40,902 bases of DNA from the NCBI GenBank assembly GCA_014378715.1, contig JACMNE010000117.1, positions 1 to 40,902 of the forward strand. The letters run 5' to 3'. A model generated the notes under the pieces. The model saw only the letters and a program-made list of their open reading frames with translations, was not told where the DNA came from and searched no databases. The DNA is from Microbacteriaceae bacterium. Its GTDB lineage: Bacteria; Actinomycetota; Actinomycetes; Actinomycetales; Microbacteriaceae. Shown here in pieces: positions 17,535-25,975 of this stretch. Within the stretch, counting starts at the first letter, position 1. Each line of letters begins with the position of its first letter. Made by a program: the position numbers and the translations under genes.

Positions 17535-19424
17535 ATGGCCGAGCACCCCGGCACACCGACCGCCGCCCCGACCACCGCCCGCTTCGCCGGGCTCGATGGC
17601 CTGCGCGCCATCGCGGTCACGGCGGTGCTGCTCTACCACCTCGCTCCCGGTGTGCTCGAGGGCGGGTACCTCGGCGTCGATCTCTTCTTCGTCATCAGCG
17701 GATTCCTGATCACCTCGCTGCTGCTCCGGGAACGGGCGGCGACCGGACGGATCGGCCTGCGCGCCTTCTGGCTGCGCCGGGCCAGGCGACTGCTACCCGC
17801 TCTCGGCCTACTGCTGCTGGCTTGCTGCACCGCCGCCTGGGTCATCGGCGGCGATGTGCTGGTGGGGCTCGGCCGCCAGCTGCTGGGCGCGACGACCTTC
17901 AGCAGCAACTGGCTGAGCATCGCCGGCTCGCGGAGCTACTTCGAGAAGACGGCTCCCGAGCTGTTCCGCAACCTCTGGTCGCTGGCCGTCGAGGAGCAGT
18001 TCTACCTGGCCTGGCCGCTGCTGCTCGCCGGGCTGCTGCTTCTGCGCGGCCGCGCCTGGCCGTGGGCGGTCGTCAGCGGGCTCGCGCTGGCCTCCGCACT
18101 GGCCATGGCCGCGCTCCACGTGCCGGGAGCCGACGCGACGCGGGTCTACTACGGCACGGACACCCACAGCTTCGGGCTGCTCGCCGGGGCCCTGACCGCG
18201 CTGGCCGTGCGCGCGCTCTCCCTCCGCGCCGCCTCAGACCTCCCGGGCCTCGCCCCTGGCCGTGCCCTGCCCGCCGCCGTTCCGGTCACCGTGGCGCTCG
18301 GCGCCCTCGGGGGCACCATCGCCGCGATGGTCCTGCTGCCCGCCGACTCCGCGCTCGCCTACCGTGGCGGGCTCGCCGCCGTCGCCGTGCTCGCCTCCGC
18401 GCTGATCTGGGCGGCGGTCACCCCCGGCTCCCCCGTCGGCCGCGCGCTGGACGCCGCCCCGCTGCGCTGGGTCGGCGAACGCTCCTACGGCCTGTACCTG
18501 TGGCACTGGCCGGTGTTCGTGCTCGTAGTCAGCGCCCTCCCCGGCTGGTCGCGCACCGGGGCACCGGGCTGGGCCCTCGGCGGCATCGCCCTGATCGTCA
18601 CGGTCGCCGCCGCCTCGTTCTCCCACCGCTTCGTCGAGCAGCCGGTGCGCCGGCTCGGCTTCCGTGCCGCGACCCTGCGCCCAGCGGTGCCTGGCGAGGC
18701 GCATCGCCGCATCGTCGCGATCGGCGCCACGGTCGCCCTCACCCTCGGCGGCATCGCCGGCACATCGGCCGCCCTGGGCGCGAGTCCCTACCGCAGCGAT
18801 GCGCAGGCCAACATCGAGGCGGGCATCCGCTCGATCGAACGGGTCTCCCCTGGCGCCTCAGACCAGCAGGCTGCGGATGTCGCGACCCCCCTGCCCGGAG
18901 GCGACCGGATCACCGCGATCGGCGACTCGGTGATGCTCGCTTCCGCCCCCGAGCTGCAGAACGCGTTCCCCGGGATCTCCATCGACGCCGTGGTGTCGCG
19001 GCAGCTGGCGGACGCGCCAGCGCTTCTCGCCTCCCTCCAGGCACAGGGCACCCTCCGGCCGGTGGTGCTCATCGGCCTCGGGACGAATGGCCCGATCGAC
19101 GACGTGACGCTCGAGGGCATCCGCACCGAGCTGGGGGCGGCGCACGAGATCGTCGTCGTCAACGTCCAGGCCCCGCGAGGCTGGACCGACGGCGTGAACG
19201 CGGAGTTGACGACGTTCGCGGGACGCCACCGCGACGTGGAGCTGGCCAACTGGCGGGACGCGATCGCCGGCAACCTGAGCCTGCTCGCCCGCGACCAGAT
19301 CCACCCGGGAGGCGAGGGCGGCGCCGTGTACGCGGCGGCCGTGCGGGACGCGCTGCAGCGCCTCGCGGAAATCCCTCCGCTGCTCCGGCCGGGCGACTAC
19401 GGGCTGGCGCCCCGCCCCGAGTAG
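17535..19424 (+). CDS. Membrane O-acyltransferase, acyltransferase-3 plus SGNH domain (OatA-like)
   Basis: The 629 residues hold two domains. The N-terminal membrane part (about 15-400) is an acyltransferase-3 domain with LDGLRAIAV (20-28), the catalytic-type His35 in YHL, DLFFVISGFLIT (49-60) and about ten hydrophobic segments. An extracytoplasmic SGNH-hydrolase-like domain follows, with GDS (Ser465), GTN (Asn518) and DQIH (Asp587, His590). This layout matches peptidoglycan O-acetyltransferase OatA and related exopolysaccharide acylases; the acceptor cannot be told. AAGGGGG precedes the ATG. The gene runs opposite to its neighbours between rplQ and truA, which suggests later insertion into the ribosomal locus. 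Confidence 0.88.
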   Translation: MAEHPGTPTAAPTTARFAGLDGLRAIAVTAVLLYHLAPGVLEGGYLGVDLFFVISGFLITSLLLRERAATGRIGLRAFWLRRARRLLPALGLLLLACCTAAWVIGGDVLVGLGRQLLGATTFSSNWLSIAGSRSYFEKTAPELFRNLWSLAVEEQFYLAWPLLLAGLLLLRGRAWPWAVVSGLALASALAMAALHVPGADATRVYYGTDTHSFGLLAGALTALAVRALSLRAASDLPGLAPGRALPAAVPVTVALGALGGTIAAMVLLPADSALAYRGGLAAVAVLASALIWAAVTPGSPVGRALDAAPLRWVGERSYGLYLWHWPVFVLVVSALPGWSRTGAPGWALGGIALIVTVAAASFSHRFVEQPVRRLGFRAATLRPAVPGEAHRRIVAIGATVALTLGGIAGTSAALGASPYRSDAQANIEAGIRSIERVSPGASDQQAADVATPLPGGDRITAIGDSVMLASAPELQNAFPGISIDAVVSRQLADAPALLASLQAQGTLRPVVLIGLGTNGPIDDVTLEGIRTELGAAHEIVVVNVQAPRGWTDGVNAELTTFAGRHRDVELANWRDAIAGNLSLLARDQIHPGGEGGAVYAAAVRDALQRLAEIPPLLRPGDYGLAPRPE

Positions 19425-19431
19425 ACGCAGA

Positions 19432-19469
19432 AACGGCCCCGGCCCCCCGCAAGGAGGACCGGGGCCGTT
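19432..19469. terminator. Bidirectional terminator between acyltransferase gene and rplQ
   Basis: AACGGCCCCGG (19432-19442) pairs with CCGGGGCCGTT (19459-19469), an 11-bp perfect stem, with further C/G pairing possible inside the loop. It is 7 bases past one stop and 21 from the opposing rplQ stop. Confidence 0.85.
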
Positions 19470-19490
19470 CAGGTGGTGGTGAGGGTCGTG

Positions 19491-20063
19491 CTACTTCTTG
19501 TCGTCCGCGGCTGGCGCGTCGGCGACAGCCTCGTCGGCGACAGTCTCGTCAGGAGCGGCGTCGGTCGCGACATCCGCTTCGACGGTCTCATCAGCAGCAG
19601 TCTCGTCGGCTACAGTCTCGTCGGCGACGGTCTCGTCCTCGTCGGCGCTTTCCTCGACGACGGGACGGGCCGGCTTGTCGGCCTTGGCCTTCGGCTTTGC
19701 GTTCAGCGGCTCGAGCACGAGCTCGATCTGGACCATCGACGCGTTGTCTCCCTTGCGGAAGCCGAGCTTCGTGATGCGGGTGTAGCCGCCCTCACGGAAC
19801 TCGACCAGCGGCGCGATCTGCGTGAACAGCTCGTGGATGACGCTCTTGTCGCCGATGATGCCCAGCGCGCGACGACGGTTGTGCAGGTCGCCCTTCTTCG
19901 CGAAGGTGATGAGGCGCTCGGCGACGGGGCGGAGGCGCTTGGCCTTCGTCTCGGTCGTCTTGATGGACTTGTACATGAACAGCGACCTGGCGAGGTTCGC
20001 GAGCATGAGGCGCTCGTGGGCGGGTCCGCCTCCGAGGCGAGGGCCCTTAGTGGGTGTAGGCAT
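19491..20063 (-). CDS. rplQ: 50S ribosomal protein L17 with acidic tail
   Basis: The first 120 of 190 residues are a standard L17: [60 protein letters not shown] and [17 protein letters not shown]. The remaining 70 residues are a Lys/Ala linker and an acidic tail of repeated DETVA units, encoded by imperfect 15-base repeats (about 19510-19655). Such tails occur on actinobacterial L17 and vary in length. A GCGGATGTCG copy lies inside the tail. L17 sits near the exit tunnel of the 50S subunit. It is the last gene of infA-rpmJ-rpsM-rpsK-rpoA-rplQ and ends at a strong hairpin. Confidence 0.96.
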   Translation of the reverse strand: MPTPTKGPRLGGGPAHERLMLANLARSLFMYKSIKTTETKAKRLRPVAERLITFAKKGDLHNRRRALGIIGDKSVIHELFTQIAPLVEFREGGYTRITKLGFRKGDNASMVQIELVLEPLNAKPKAKADKPARPVVEESADEDETVADETVADETAADETVEADVATDAAPDETVADEAVADAPAADDKK

Positions 20064-20109
20064 GGTGTTGTGTCTCCGGAATCTTGATGGTCAGTAGAGC
20101 GACGAGTCG

Positions 20110-21108
20110 CTAGTTGGTCTCTTCGACGGCGTCGTCGTAGCCGCTGTAGAAGTGCGCTCCGTCGAATCCGGGGACGGTGTCCTTGAGGGACAGTCCCATC
20201 TCGACGAGCTTGTCCTTGACCTCGTCGACCGACTTCTGGCCGAAGTTGCGGATGTTCATCAACTGGGTCTCGGAGAGGGCGACGAGCTCGCTCACGGTGT
20301 TGATTCCCTCGCGCTTGAGGCAGTTGTAGCTGCGCACGGACAGGTCGAGGTCCTCGATCGGCATGCTGAGCTCGGACGAGAGAACGGCGTCGACGGGTGC
20401 CGGGCCGATCTCGATGCCCTCTGCTGCCGTGTTGAGCTCGCGAGCGAGTCCGAACAGTTCGGTGAGGGTGCGTCCGGCCGACGCGATGGCGTCGCGGGGC
20501 GTGATGGCAGACTTCGTCTCGACGTCGACCACGAGGCGGTCGAAGTCGGTGCGCTCTCCGGCACGGGTCGCCTCGACGCGGTACGTCACCTTGAGAACAG
20601 GCGAGTAGAGCGAGTCGATCGGAACCTGGCCGGCTTCGCTGAACTCGCTGCGGTTCTGCGTCGCGGACACGTAGCCGCGGCCACGCTCGATGGTCAGTTC
20701 GAGTTCGAACTTCGCCTTGTCGTTGAGCGTCGCGATGACGAGCTCCGGGTTATGGATTTCGACCCCGGCCGGAGCCGAGATGTCGGCGGCCGTGACCTCA
20801 CCTGCGCCCTGCTTGCGCAGGTAGGCGGTGATCGGCTCGTCGTGCTCACTGGAGACGACGAGGCCCTTGATGTTGAGGATGACCTCGGTGACGTCTTCCT
20901 TGACACCGGGCACGGTGCTGAACTCGTGGAGCACTCCGTCGAGACGGATGCTGGTGACAGCGGCGCCGGGGATCGAGGAGAGGAGGGTGCGGCGGAGCGA
21001 GTTGCCGAGGGTGTACCCGAATCCGGGTTCCAGGGGCTCGATGATGAACCGCGAGCGGAACTCGGTGATGTTCTCTTCGGTGAGAGTTGGACGCTGTGCA
21101 ATCAGCAC
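20110..21108 (-). CDS. rpoA: DNA-directed RNA polymerase alpha subunit
   Basis: The 332 residues cover both domains. The assembly domain has the [28 protein letters not shown] dimer and beta-contact region (written here in part: [13 protein letters not shown]). The C-terminal DNA- and activator-binding domain (about 245-320) includes [14 protein letters not shown] and [13 protein letters not shown]. The start is GTG at 21108 with AAAGGAAA upstream. The 149-base gap from rpsK holds a long hairpin and a palindrome. rpsD, which separates rpsK and rpoA in some actinobacteria, is absent here. Confidence 0.98.
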   Translation of the reverse strand: MLIAQRPTLTEENITEFRSRFIIEPLEPGFGYTLGNSLRRTLLSSIPGAAVTSIRLDGVLHEFSTVPGVKEDVTEVILNIKGLVVSSEHDEPITAYLRKQGAGEVTAADISAPAGVEIHNPELVIATLNDKAKFELELTIERGRGYVSATQNRSEFSEAGQVPIDSLYSPVLKVTYRVEATRAGERTDFDRLVVDVETKSAITPRDAIASAGRTLTELFGLARELNTAAEGIEIGPAPVDAVLSSELSMPIEDLDLSVRSYNCLKREGINTVSELVALSETQLMNIRNFGQKSVDEVKDKLVEMGLSLKDTVPGFDGAHFYSGYDDAVEETN

Positions 21109-21126
21109 TGTTGTTTCCTTTCGGCG

Positions 21127-21148
21127 AAGTGTCCGCTATTTGACACTT
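21127..21148 (-). promoter_or_regulatory. Palindrome in the rpoA leader
   Basis: AAGTGTC (21127-21133) and GACACTT (21142-21148) flank an 8-base A/T-rich spacer, 18 bases before the rpoA GTG and just ahead of its Shine-Dalgarno. It could be a leader hairpin or a protein-binding site. No family match was recognised. Confidence 0.4.
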
Positions 21149-21214
21149 GAGGCTCCAGACCGGGTGGCGAGCCCGCTCGTGTATTGAGTTGTCACTTGTT
21201 CGTAAATCTTGGGG

Positions 21215-21250
21215 CGCGGGGGCCGGACCCGTGAGGGCCTGGCCCCCGCG
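21215..21250 (-). terminator. Long hairpin between rpsK and rpoA
   Basis: CGCGGGGGCC (21215-21224) pairs perfectly with GGCCCCCGCG (21241-21250). CCC/GGG pairs inside close a 4-base loop. It begins 7 bases after the rpsK stop and has no U tract. Because rpoA and rplQ must still be expressed, it more likely attenuates transcription or marks a processing site than fully terminates. Confidence 0.5.
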
Positions 21251-21257
21251 GAGGGGG

Positions 21258-21656
21258 TTAGACGCGGCGACGCTTGGGCGGACGGCACCCGTTGTGCGCC
21301 TGGGGCGTCACGTCGTTGATCGAACCGACCTCGAGGCCAGCGGCCTGGAGCGAGCGGATCGCGGTCTCGCGGCCTGAGCCCGGTCCCTTGACGAACACGT
21401 CGACCTTCTTGACACCGTGCTCCTGCGCCTGGCGGGCCGCGGACTCCGCGGACAGCTGGGCGGCGAACGGCGTCGACTTACGCGAGCCCTTGAAGCCGAC
21501 CGTGCCGGACGATGCCCAGCTCAGGACGGCACCGGTGGGGTCGGTGATCGTGACGATGGTGTTGTTGAACGTCGACTTGATGTGGGCCTGGCCCACGGCG
21601 ACGTTCTTCTTCTCTTTGCGACGCGGCTTACGAGCGGCCGATTTTGGTGCTGCCAT
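21258..21656 (-). CDS. rpsK: 30S ribosomal protein S11
   Basis: The 132 residues fit S11: a basic N-terminus ([20 protein letters not shown]), then [41 protein letters not shown] and the invariant C-terminal run ending [14 protein letters not shown]11 lines the 30S platform near the mRNA exit. The ATG at 21656 begins the usual Met-Ala-Ala. It lies 42 bases after rpsM and is followed by the long hairpin and rpoA. Confidence 0.98.
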   Translation of the reverse strand: MAAPKSAARKPRRKEKKNVAVGQAHIKSTFNNTIVTITDPTGAVLSWASSGTVGFKGSRKSTPFAAQLSAESAARQAQEHGVKKVDVFVKGPGSGRETAIRSLQAAGLEVGSINDVTPQAHNGCRPPKRRRV

Positions 21657-21698
21657 GATGTTCTCCTAAAACGGTTATGGCGATACGAGCAGTGCTCG

Positions 21699-22073
21699 CT
21701 ATCGGGCCTTCTTCTTGCCGGCGACGGTGCGCTTCGGACCCTTGCGGGTGCGGGCGTTGGTCTTGGTGCGCTGTCCGTGGACGGGGAGTCCACGACGGTG
21801 GCGGATCCCCTGGTAGCTTCCGATCTCGACCTTGCGGCGGATGTCGGCGGCCACCTCACGACGGAGGTCACCCTCTACCTTGAAGTTGACCTCGATGTAG
21901 TCACGGAGCGCGATGAGCTGGTCATCGGTCAGGTCCTTCACGCGGATCTCGCCGCTGATGCCGGTGTCGGCGAGCGTCTTGAGTGCGCTCGTACGGCCAA
22001 CGCCGTAAATGTATGTCAGTGCGACTTCCACGCGCTTATCGCGCGGGATGTCCACTCCTGCTAGACGTGCCAT
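21699..22073 (-). CDS. rpsM: 30S ribosomal protein S13
   Basis: The 124 residues begin [19 protein letters not shown], followed by [26 protein letters not shown], and the basic tail [20 protein letters not shown] that contacts P-site tRNA. The ATG at 22073 has AGGAGAAG upstream, which fixes the start; a longer in-frame reading is leader. It follows rpmJ after 149 bases containing a small CAGTGG/CCACTG hairpin (22118-22135). Confidence 0.98.
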   Translation of the reverse strand: MARLAGVDIPRDKRVEVALTYIYGVGRTSALKTLADTGISGEIRVKDLTDDQLIALRDYIEVNFKVEGDLRREVAADIRRKVEIGSYQGIRHRRGLPVHGQRTKTNARTRKGPKRTVAGKKKAR

Positions 22074-22222
22074 GAGGCTTCTCCTGCTGGTGAAAGAGGT
22101 CTGTAGCCATTCCTGTGCAGTGGCCTCCACCACTGGTGTCCCCCCGGCTGGCGGGGATCTGGAACGCTAATTATCTGGAGCGGGTGCTGCCTGTGGTGCG
22201 GGTGGTGCGGTGGAGCTCTGGA

Positions 22223-22336
22223 TCAGCCCTGGCGCTGCTTGTGACGCGGGTTCTCGCAGATGACCATGACGTTGCCGTTGCGACGGATGACCTTGCACTT
22301 CTCGCAGATCGGCTTGACGCTGGGATTGACCTTCAT
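22223..22336 (-). CDS. rpmJ: 50S ribosomal protein L36
   Basis: A 37-codon gene that is easily missed. It reads [17 protein letters not shown], then [20 protein letters not shown] and TGA. The zinc ligands C11, C14, C27 and H32 are present, so this is the zinc-binding (C+) form of L36. A paralogous zinc-free copy might exist elsewhere, as in other actinobacteria. AAGGAAAC precedes the ATG. It lies between infA and rpsM, its standard place. Confidence 0.97.
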   Translation of the reverse strand: MKVNPSVKPICEKCKVIRRNGNVMVICENPRHKQRQG

Positions 22337-22364
22337 AATGTTTCCTTGTGTTCGCTGTCCTCGT

Positions 22365-22383
22365 GCCTGCGAAGTCCGCAGGC
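22365..22383 (-). other. Small hairpin between infA and rpmJ
   Basis: GCCTGCG (22365-22371) pairs with CGCAGGC (22377-22383) around a 5-base loop, in the 65-base gap after infA. It may be a processing or attenuation site. The evidence is only the pairing. Confidence 0.3.
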
Positions 22384-22401
22384 CGTTACTTTCCAGCAGG
22401 C

Positions 22402-22623
22402 CTACTTGTAGCGGTAGACGATTCGCCCACGTGTCAGGTCGTACGGGCTCAGCTCCACAATCACGCGGTCCTCTGGGAGGATCCGGATGTAGTGCTGGCG
22501 CATCTTCCCCGAGATATGGGCAAGGACTCTGTGACCGTTGGTCAACTCAACGCGAAACATCGCGTTGGGCAGAGCTTCGACTACTGCGCCCTCGATCTCG
22601 ATGACACCGTCTTTTTTCGCCAT
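22402..22623 (-). CDS. infA: Translation initiation factor IF-1
   Basis: The 73 residues are the full IF-1 OB fold: [60 protein letters not shown] and [12 protein letters not shown]-1 occupies the 30S A site during initiation. The start at 22623 follows GAAGAGG; in-frame sequence upstream is leader. Usually map lies directly upstream of infA. Here an 8-kb mannitol gene block is between them, and a promoter candidate sits at 22741-22770. Confidence 0.98.
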   Translation of the reverse strand: MAKKDGVIEIEGAVVEALPNAMFRVELTNGHRVLAHISGKMRQHYIRILPEDRVIVELSPYDLTRGRIVYRYK

Positions 22624-22740
22624 ATCCTCTTCGTCGCTATAAGTTGTTGTTGCTGGTCGTGCGTTGGATTGTGATGTCCCCCGGCGCGCGAAAGGCGCAG
22701 CCGCTTGCACGCCGAAGCGAGCCCGAGACACCAAGGATCA

Positions 22741-22770
22741 ATCTTAGGTCATTCCCGGGCGTTTCGGCAA
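22741..22770 (-). promoter_or_regulatory. Candidate promoter of the infA-rplQ operon
   Basis: On the minus strand, TTGCCG (22765-22770) and TAAGAT (22741-22746) are 18 bases apart, giving a leader of about 110 bases before infA. It lies 8 bases past the mtlD stop. An own promoter is expected because the mannitol genes upstream should not control ribosome synthesis. Confidence 0.5.
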
Positions 22771-22777
22771 CCTGCGC

Positions 22778-23956
22778 CTATACTCCGGCCGACCGGCCTG
22801 TTCTGAACTGCACGCCGGCGACGGTGCGGGAGAGATCGGCGAAGAGCTCGGTGCCGGGCTCGAGCCCGGTGACCCGCGTGGCGAGATCATCCGCTGCCAT
22901 CACACCCAGCAGGGTCTGCAGCTCGGCGCTCTCCGGGTCTTCCGGCAGGTCGAAGCGCAGGGCGGCGCCCATGGCCCGCACGATCGCGGCCGGGTGCGTG
23001 CCGAGGGCCGCGAGCCCCACGGCAGGCGACACGAAGCGCTCGTTGCGGCCGAGCTTGCGCAGCGGCTGGCGTCCGACCCGCGCCGGGGTATCCGGCAGCG
23101 CCGGGTTGGCGAAGCGCTCGAGGGTGCGGTCGACGTAGGCCAGGTGGTCGGCCGGGTCGAAACCGTGCCGCTCGATCAGCAGAGCCGATGTCTCGCCCAG
23201 CACTGCACGCACCTCTCCGAGCACCGCGGCGTCGCTCACCGCCTCGAACAGCGACGGCACCCCGAGGAGGAAGCCGTGGTAGGCCACGGTCGCGTGCCCG
23301 GTGTTGACGGTGAAGAGCTTGCGCTCGATGTAGGGGGCGAGGTCGTCGACGAAGTGCGCCCCGGTGATCGGGGGCACGGGGACTCCGGCCTTCTCGAAGC
23401 CGCGCTTCTCGATCGCCCACTCGAAGAAGTCCTCGACGAGGACATCGAGGCCGACCCGGTCGCCGTGCTGCGGCACGATGCGGTCGACAGCCGTGTTGGC
23501 GAAGACGGCGCGGGCGGCGATCCAGTCCTCGCCGTGCCCGCCGAGGTCCATGCGGATCTCGGCGGCGAGGATGTCGGTCGCCCCGAGGGCGTTCTCGCAT
23601 GCCATCACGGTGAGCGGCGGCAGCGAGGCGGCGCGGGCGAGCATCGCGGCGGCGATGAGCGGCGCCACGAATCGCAGGATGCCCGCGCCGACGGCGGTCG
23701 TCACCACATCCGCTGTGGAGATCTGGGCGATCACGGCCGCCTCGTCGCTGCGGCTGTCGAGTGCGGTGTAGTTGTCGACCGTCCACGTGGTCGACTGCGC
23801 GCCCGCCTCGACCACCCGGTAGGAGTCGGAGGCGGCGAGCTCGTCGATCACGGCGGCGTCGACGTCGGCGAAGACGACCTCGTAGCCGGCGTTGTGCAGG
23901 ATGAGCCCGACGAAGCCGCGCCCGATGTTGCCGGCGCCGAAATGGACGGCCTTCAC
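22778..23956 (-). CDS. mtlD: Mannitol-1-phosphate 5-dehydrogenase
   Basis: The 392 residues belong to the long-chain polyol dehydrogenase family. The NAD-binding loop is HFGAGNIGRGFVG (5-17), followed by VVFADVD (27-33) with the adenosine-binding Asp. The middle has NTGHATVAYHG, typical of MtlD. It oxidises mannitol-1-phosphate to fructose-6-phosphate with NAD. The start is GTG at 23956, overlapping the EIIA-Mtl stop by 4 bases (GTGA), so it is translated with the PTS genes. It is the last gene of the mannitol operon. No strong terminator is visible before the infA promoter. Confidence 0.96.
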   Translation of the reverse strand: MKAVHFGAGNIGRGFVGLILHNAGYEVVFADVDAAVIDELAASDSYRVVEAGAQSTTWTVDNYTALDSRSDEAAVIAQISTADVVTTAVGAGILRFVAPLIAAAMLARAASLPPLTVMACENALGATDILAAEIRMDLGGHGEDWIAARAVFANTAVDRIVPQHGDRVGLDVLVEDFFEWAIEKRGFEKAGVPVPPITGAHFVDDLAPYIERKLFTVNTGHATVAYHGFLLGVPSLFEAVSDAAVLGEVRAVLGETSALLIERHGFDPADHLAYVDRTLERFANPALPDTPARVGRQPLRKLGRNERFVSPAVGLAALGTHPAAIVRAMGAALRFDLPEDPESAELQTLLGVMAADDLATRVTGLEPGTELFADLSRTVAGVQFRTGRSAGV

Positions 23957-24390
23957 TCGTTGACCTCTTCCAGGAGGGTGTAGATGTCGGCTGCCGTCCC
24001 GGCCGCCAGGAGCTTTGCGACCTCGTCGTCATCGCTGAAGATGATGGCGATCTTCGAGAGGATCTCCATGTGGCCGTTGTCCTTACCCGCGATGCCGACG
24101 ACGAACCTCACCTCGCTGCCGTCCCAGTCGAGCGGGGTGTCGTACCGCACGAACGAGAGCGCCGACGCGAGGATCGTGTCCTTGCCATCGTTCGTGCCGT
24201 GCGGGATCGCCAGGAGGTTGCCCATGTAGGTCGAGGTCATCGCCTCGCGCTCGAACATGTACCCGAGGTAGTCCCCGGTCACCGCGCCGGCGGCCACCAG
24301 GATCGCCCCGGCCTCCCGGATCGCCTCGTCCTTGGTCGACGCCGTTCCGCTCGCGATGATGTGGGAGGGGGCGAGTACCTGTTCGGTCAT
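23953..24390 (-). CDS. mtlF: PTS mannitol-specific EIIA component
   Basis: The 145 residues carry the EIIA-Mtl phosphorylation site His64 in LLAIPHGTNDGK, with MGNLLA before it and FVVGIAGKDNGHMEIL after it, standard for the mannitol/fructose EIIA fold. It accepts phosphate from HPr and passes it to the EIIB domain of MtlA. The separate EIIA is usual in Gram-positive mannitol systems. AGGACACC lies before the ATG. The 49-base gap from mtlA contains three 9-base tandem repeats. Confidence 0.95.
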   Translation of the reverse strand: MTEQVLAPSHIIASGTASTKDEAIREAGAILVAAGAVTGDYLGYMFEREAMTSTYMGNLLAIPHGTNDGKDTILASALSFVRYDTPLDWDGSEVRFVVGIAGKDNGHMEILSKIAIIFSDDDEVAKLLAAGTAADIYTLLEEVNE

Positions 24391-24404
24391 GGGGTGTCCT
24401 GTCT

Positions 24405-24431
24405 GGTTGGGCGGGTTGGGCGGGTTGGGCG
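24405..24431. repeat. Three tandem 9-base repeats in the mtlA-mtlF gap
   Basis: GGTTGGGCG is repeated exactly three times, followed by a partial GGTCG, filling most of the 49-base gap. In the message the unit reads CGCCCAACC. Slipped-strand copy changes would alter the spacing between the mtlA stop and the mtlF ribosome-binding site without touching protein. Confidence 0.85.
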
Positions 24432-24439
24432 GGTCGAGC

Positions 24440-25975
24440 CTACTGCTGGCCCTGGACGAGGGTGACGACCTCGTCGTACTTCGGGCTGGCCATGAAGTTG
24501 TCGACCGAGATGTGCTCGGCCGTCGCGTTCTTCTGGCGGGCGCGTTCGGTGAGGTCCTGGTGGGTGATGATCAGGTCCTCGGTTCCCGTGAGGTTGGCGA
24601 TCGACAGGTTGACGACGGTGATCCCCTCGACGCCGGCCTTCTTCAGCTTGTTGCGCAGCACGCTGGCGCCCATGGCGCTCGAGCCCATCCCGGCGTCGCA
24701 GGCGAACACGATGTGCTCGATCTTCGCTCGCACAGCGGTGGCCCCGGCATTCTCTGCGGCCTGCTCGGCCTGCTCGGCCTGCTCGGCCTGGTCGGCCTGG
24801 TCGGCTCCGAGGAGTCCGGTGACGGTGCTCTTCTTGCCCTTGAGATCGTCCATCCGCGCGGCGGCACCGGCGAGTCCGGCGTCGCCGGCCTCGAGCAGCT
24901 CGAGGTCGCGCTTGCGGCTGGCGCGCAGGATGACGGAAGCGATCAGGAACGACACCCCGGCGGCTCCGAGCACGGAGAGGATGACGCCGATGTAGCTGGG
25001 CGGCGGGGTCGCGGCGAGCACGGCGAAGATGCTGCCGGGCGAGGCAACCGAGCGGAGCCCGGAGTCGAATGCGACGTTGATGGCGATTCCGGTCATGCCG
25101 CCGCCGATGGTCGCGAGGATGAGGATCGGTTTCATCAGCACGTAGGGGAAGTAGATCTCGTGGATTCCGCCGAGAAACTGCACGATGATCGCGCCGGGCG
25201 CTGAGGCCCTGGCGATGCCCGTGCCGAACACGGTGAACGCGAGCAGGAGGCCCAGTCCCGGGCCGGGATTCGCCTCGAGCAGGAAGAGGATCGACTTGCC
25301 GGTGTCCCCGGCCTGCTGCACGGCGAGCGGGGTGAGGATGCCCTGGTTGATGGCGTTGTTGAGAAAGAGCACCTTGCCCGGCTCGATGAGCAGGCTGGCC
25401 AGCGGCAGGAGTCCGGCGTTGACGAGGGCGTCGACGGCGCCGCTGATGGTGTTGCTGAGTCCGGTGACGATCGGGGAGATCCCGAAGAATGCTCCGAGGG
25501 CCATGGCCGTGCCGAGGATGCCGGCCGAGAAGTTGTCGACGAGCATCTCGAAGCCCGGGCGGATCTTGCCCGCCCAGAGACCGTCGACCTTCTTCATGAT
25601 GTAGGCCGCGAGCGGTCCGACGATCATCGCACCCATGAACATGGGGATCGTGGTGCCCACGATGACTCCCATAGTGGCGATGACCGCGACGACACCACCC
25701 CGGGTGTTGTAGACCATCCGGCCGCCAGTGTTGGCGATGAGGAGGGGGAGCATGTAGATGATCATCGGGTCGACGAAGCCCGCAAGGGTCGAGTTCGGGG
25801 TCCATCCGGTGGGGATGAACAGCGCGGTGATGAGACCCCAGGCGATGAACGCGGGGATGTTCGGCATGACCATTCCGCTGAGGAAGGAGCCGAACCGCTG
25901 CACCCGGACCCGCACCCCCGGGGACTTCGTGGCCGGGCTCTGGGCCTGGCCCGTCGATGGTGACGTCGTCGTCAT
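24440..25975 (-). CDS. mtlA: PTS mannitol transporter subunit EIICB
   Basis: The 511 residues contain the EIIC membrane domain (about 25-370) with GMVMPNIPAFIAWGLI, NNAINQGILTPLA and the substrate-site block GGIHEIYFPYV (Glu273). A linker (about 385-415) with an Ala-Asp/Glu-Gln run follows. The EIIB domain has phosphocysteine Cys426 in ACDAGMGSS. It imports mannitol and releases mannitol-1-phosphate inside. EIIA is a separate gene, mtlF. The ATG at 25975 overlaps the ptsI stop by 4 bases. The linker is encoded by a 9-base tandem repeat at 24758-24802. Confidence 0.97.
   Translation of the reverse strand: MTTTSPSTGQAQSPATKSPGVRVRVQRFGSFLSGMVMPNIPAFIAWGLITALFIPTGWTPNSTLAGFVDPMIIYMLPLLIANTGGRMVYNTRGGVVAVIATMGVIVGTTIPMFMGAMIVGPLAAYIMKKVDGLWAGKIRPGFEMLVDNFSAGILGTAMALGAFFGISPIVTGLSNTISGAVDALVNAGLLPLASLLIEPGKVLFLNNAINQGILTPLAVQQAGDTGKSILFLLEANPGPGLGLLLAFTVFGTGIARASAPGAIIVQFLGGIHEIYFPYVLMKPILILATIGGGMTGIAINVAFDSGLRSVASPGSIFAVLAATPPPSYIGVILSVLGAAGVSFLIASVILRASRKRDLELLEAGDAGLAGAAARMDDLKGKKSTVTGLLGADQADQAEQAEQAEQAAENAGATAVRAKIEHIVFACDAGMGSSAMGASVLRNKLKKAGVEGITVVNLSIANLTGTEDLIITHQDLTERARQKNATAEHISVDNFMASPKYDEVVTLVQGQQ
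24758..24802. repeat. Five tandem 9-base repeats coding the MtlA linker
   Basis: GGCCTGCTC occurs three times and GGCCTGGTC twice in direct succession. They encode the Ala-Asp-Gln and Ala-Glu-Gln triplets between the EIIC and EIIB domains (residues about 391-407). Copy changes keep the frame and would only alter linker length. Confidence 0.88.

Noticed and set aside
16778-19774. Open frame of nearly 1000 codons spanning truA, the acyltransferase gene and part of rplQ
   Set aside because: It crosses three recognisable genes in a wrong frame and is Arg/Ala/Pro-rich with no fold signature. It is a G+C artefact.
22074-22222. Extra small gene or riboswitch in the rpsM-rpmJ gap
   Set aside because: Only a 6-bp hairpin (22118-22135) and a short C/G pairing were found, with no start signal, conserved core or product.
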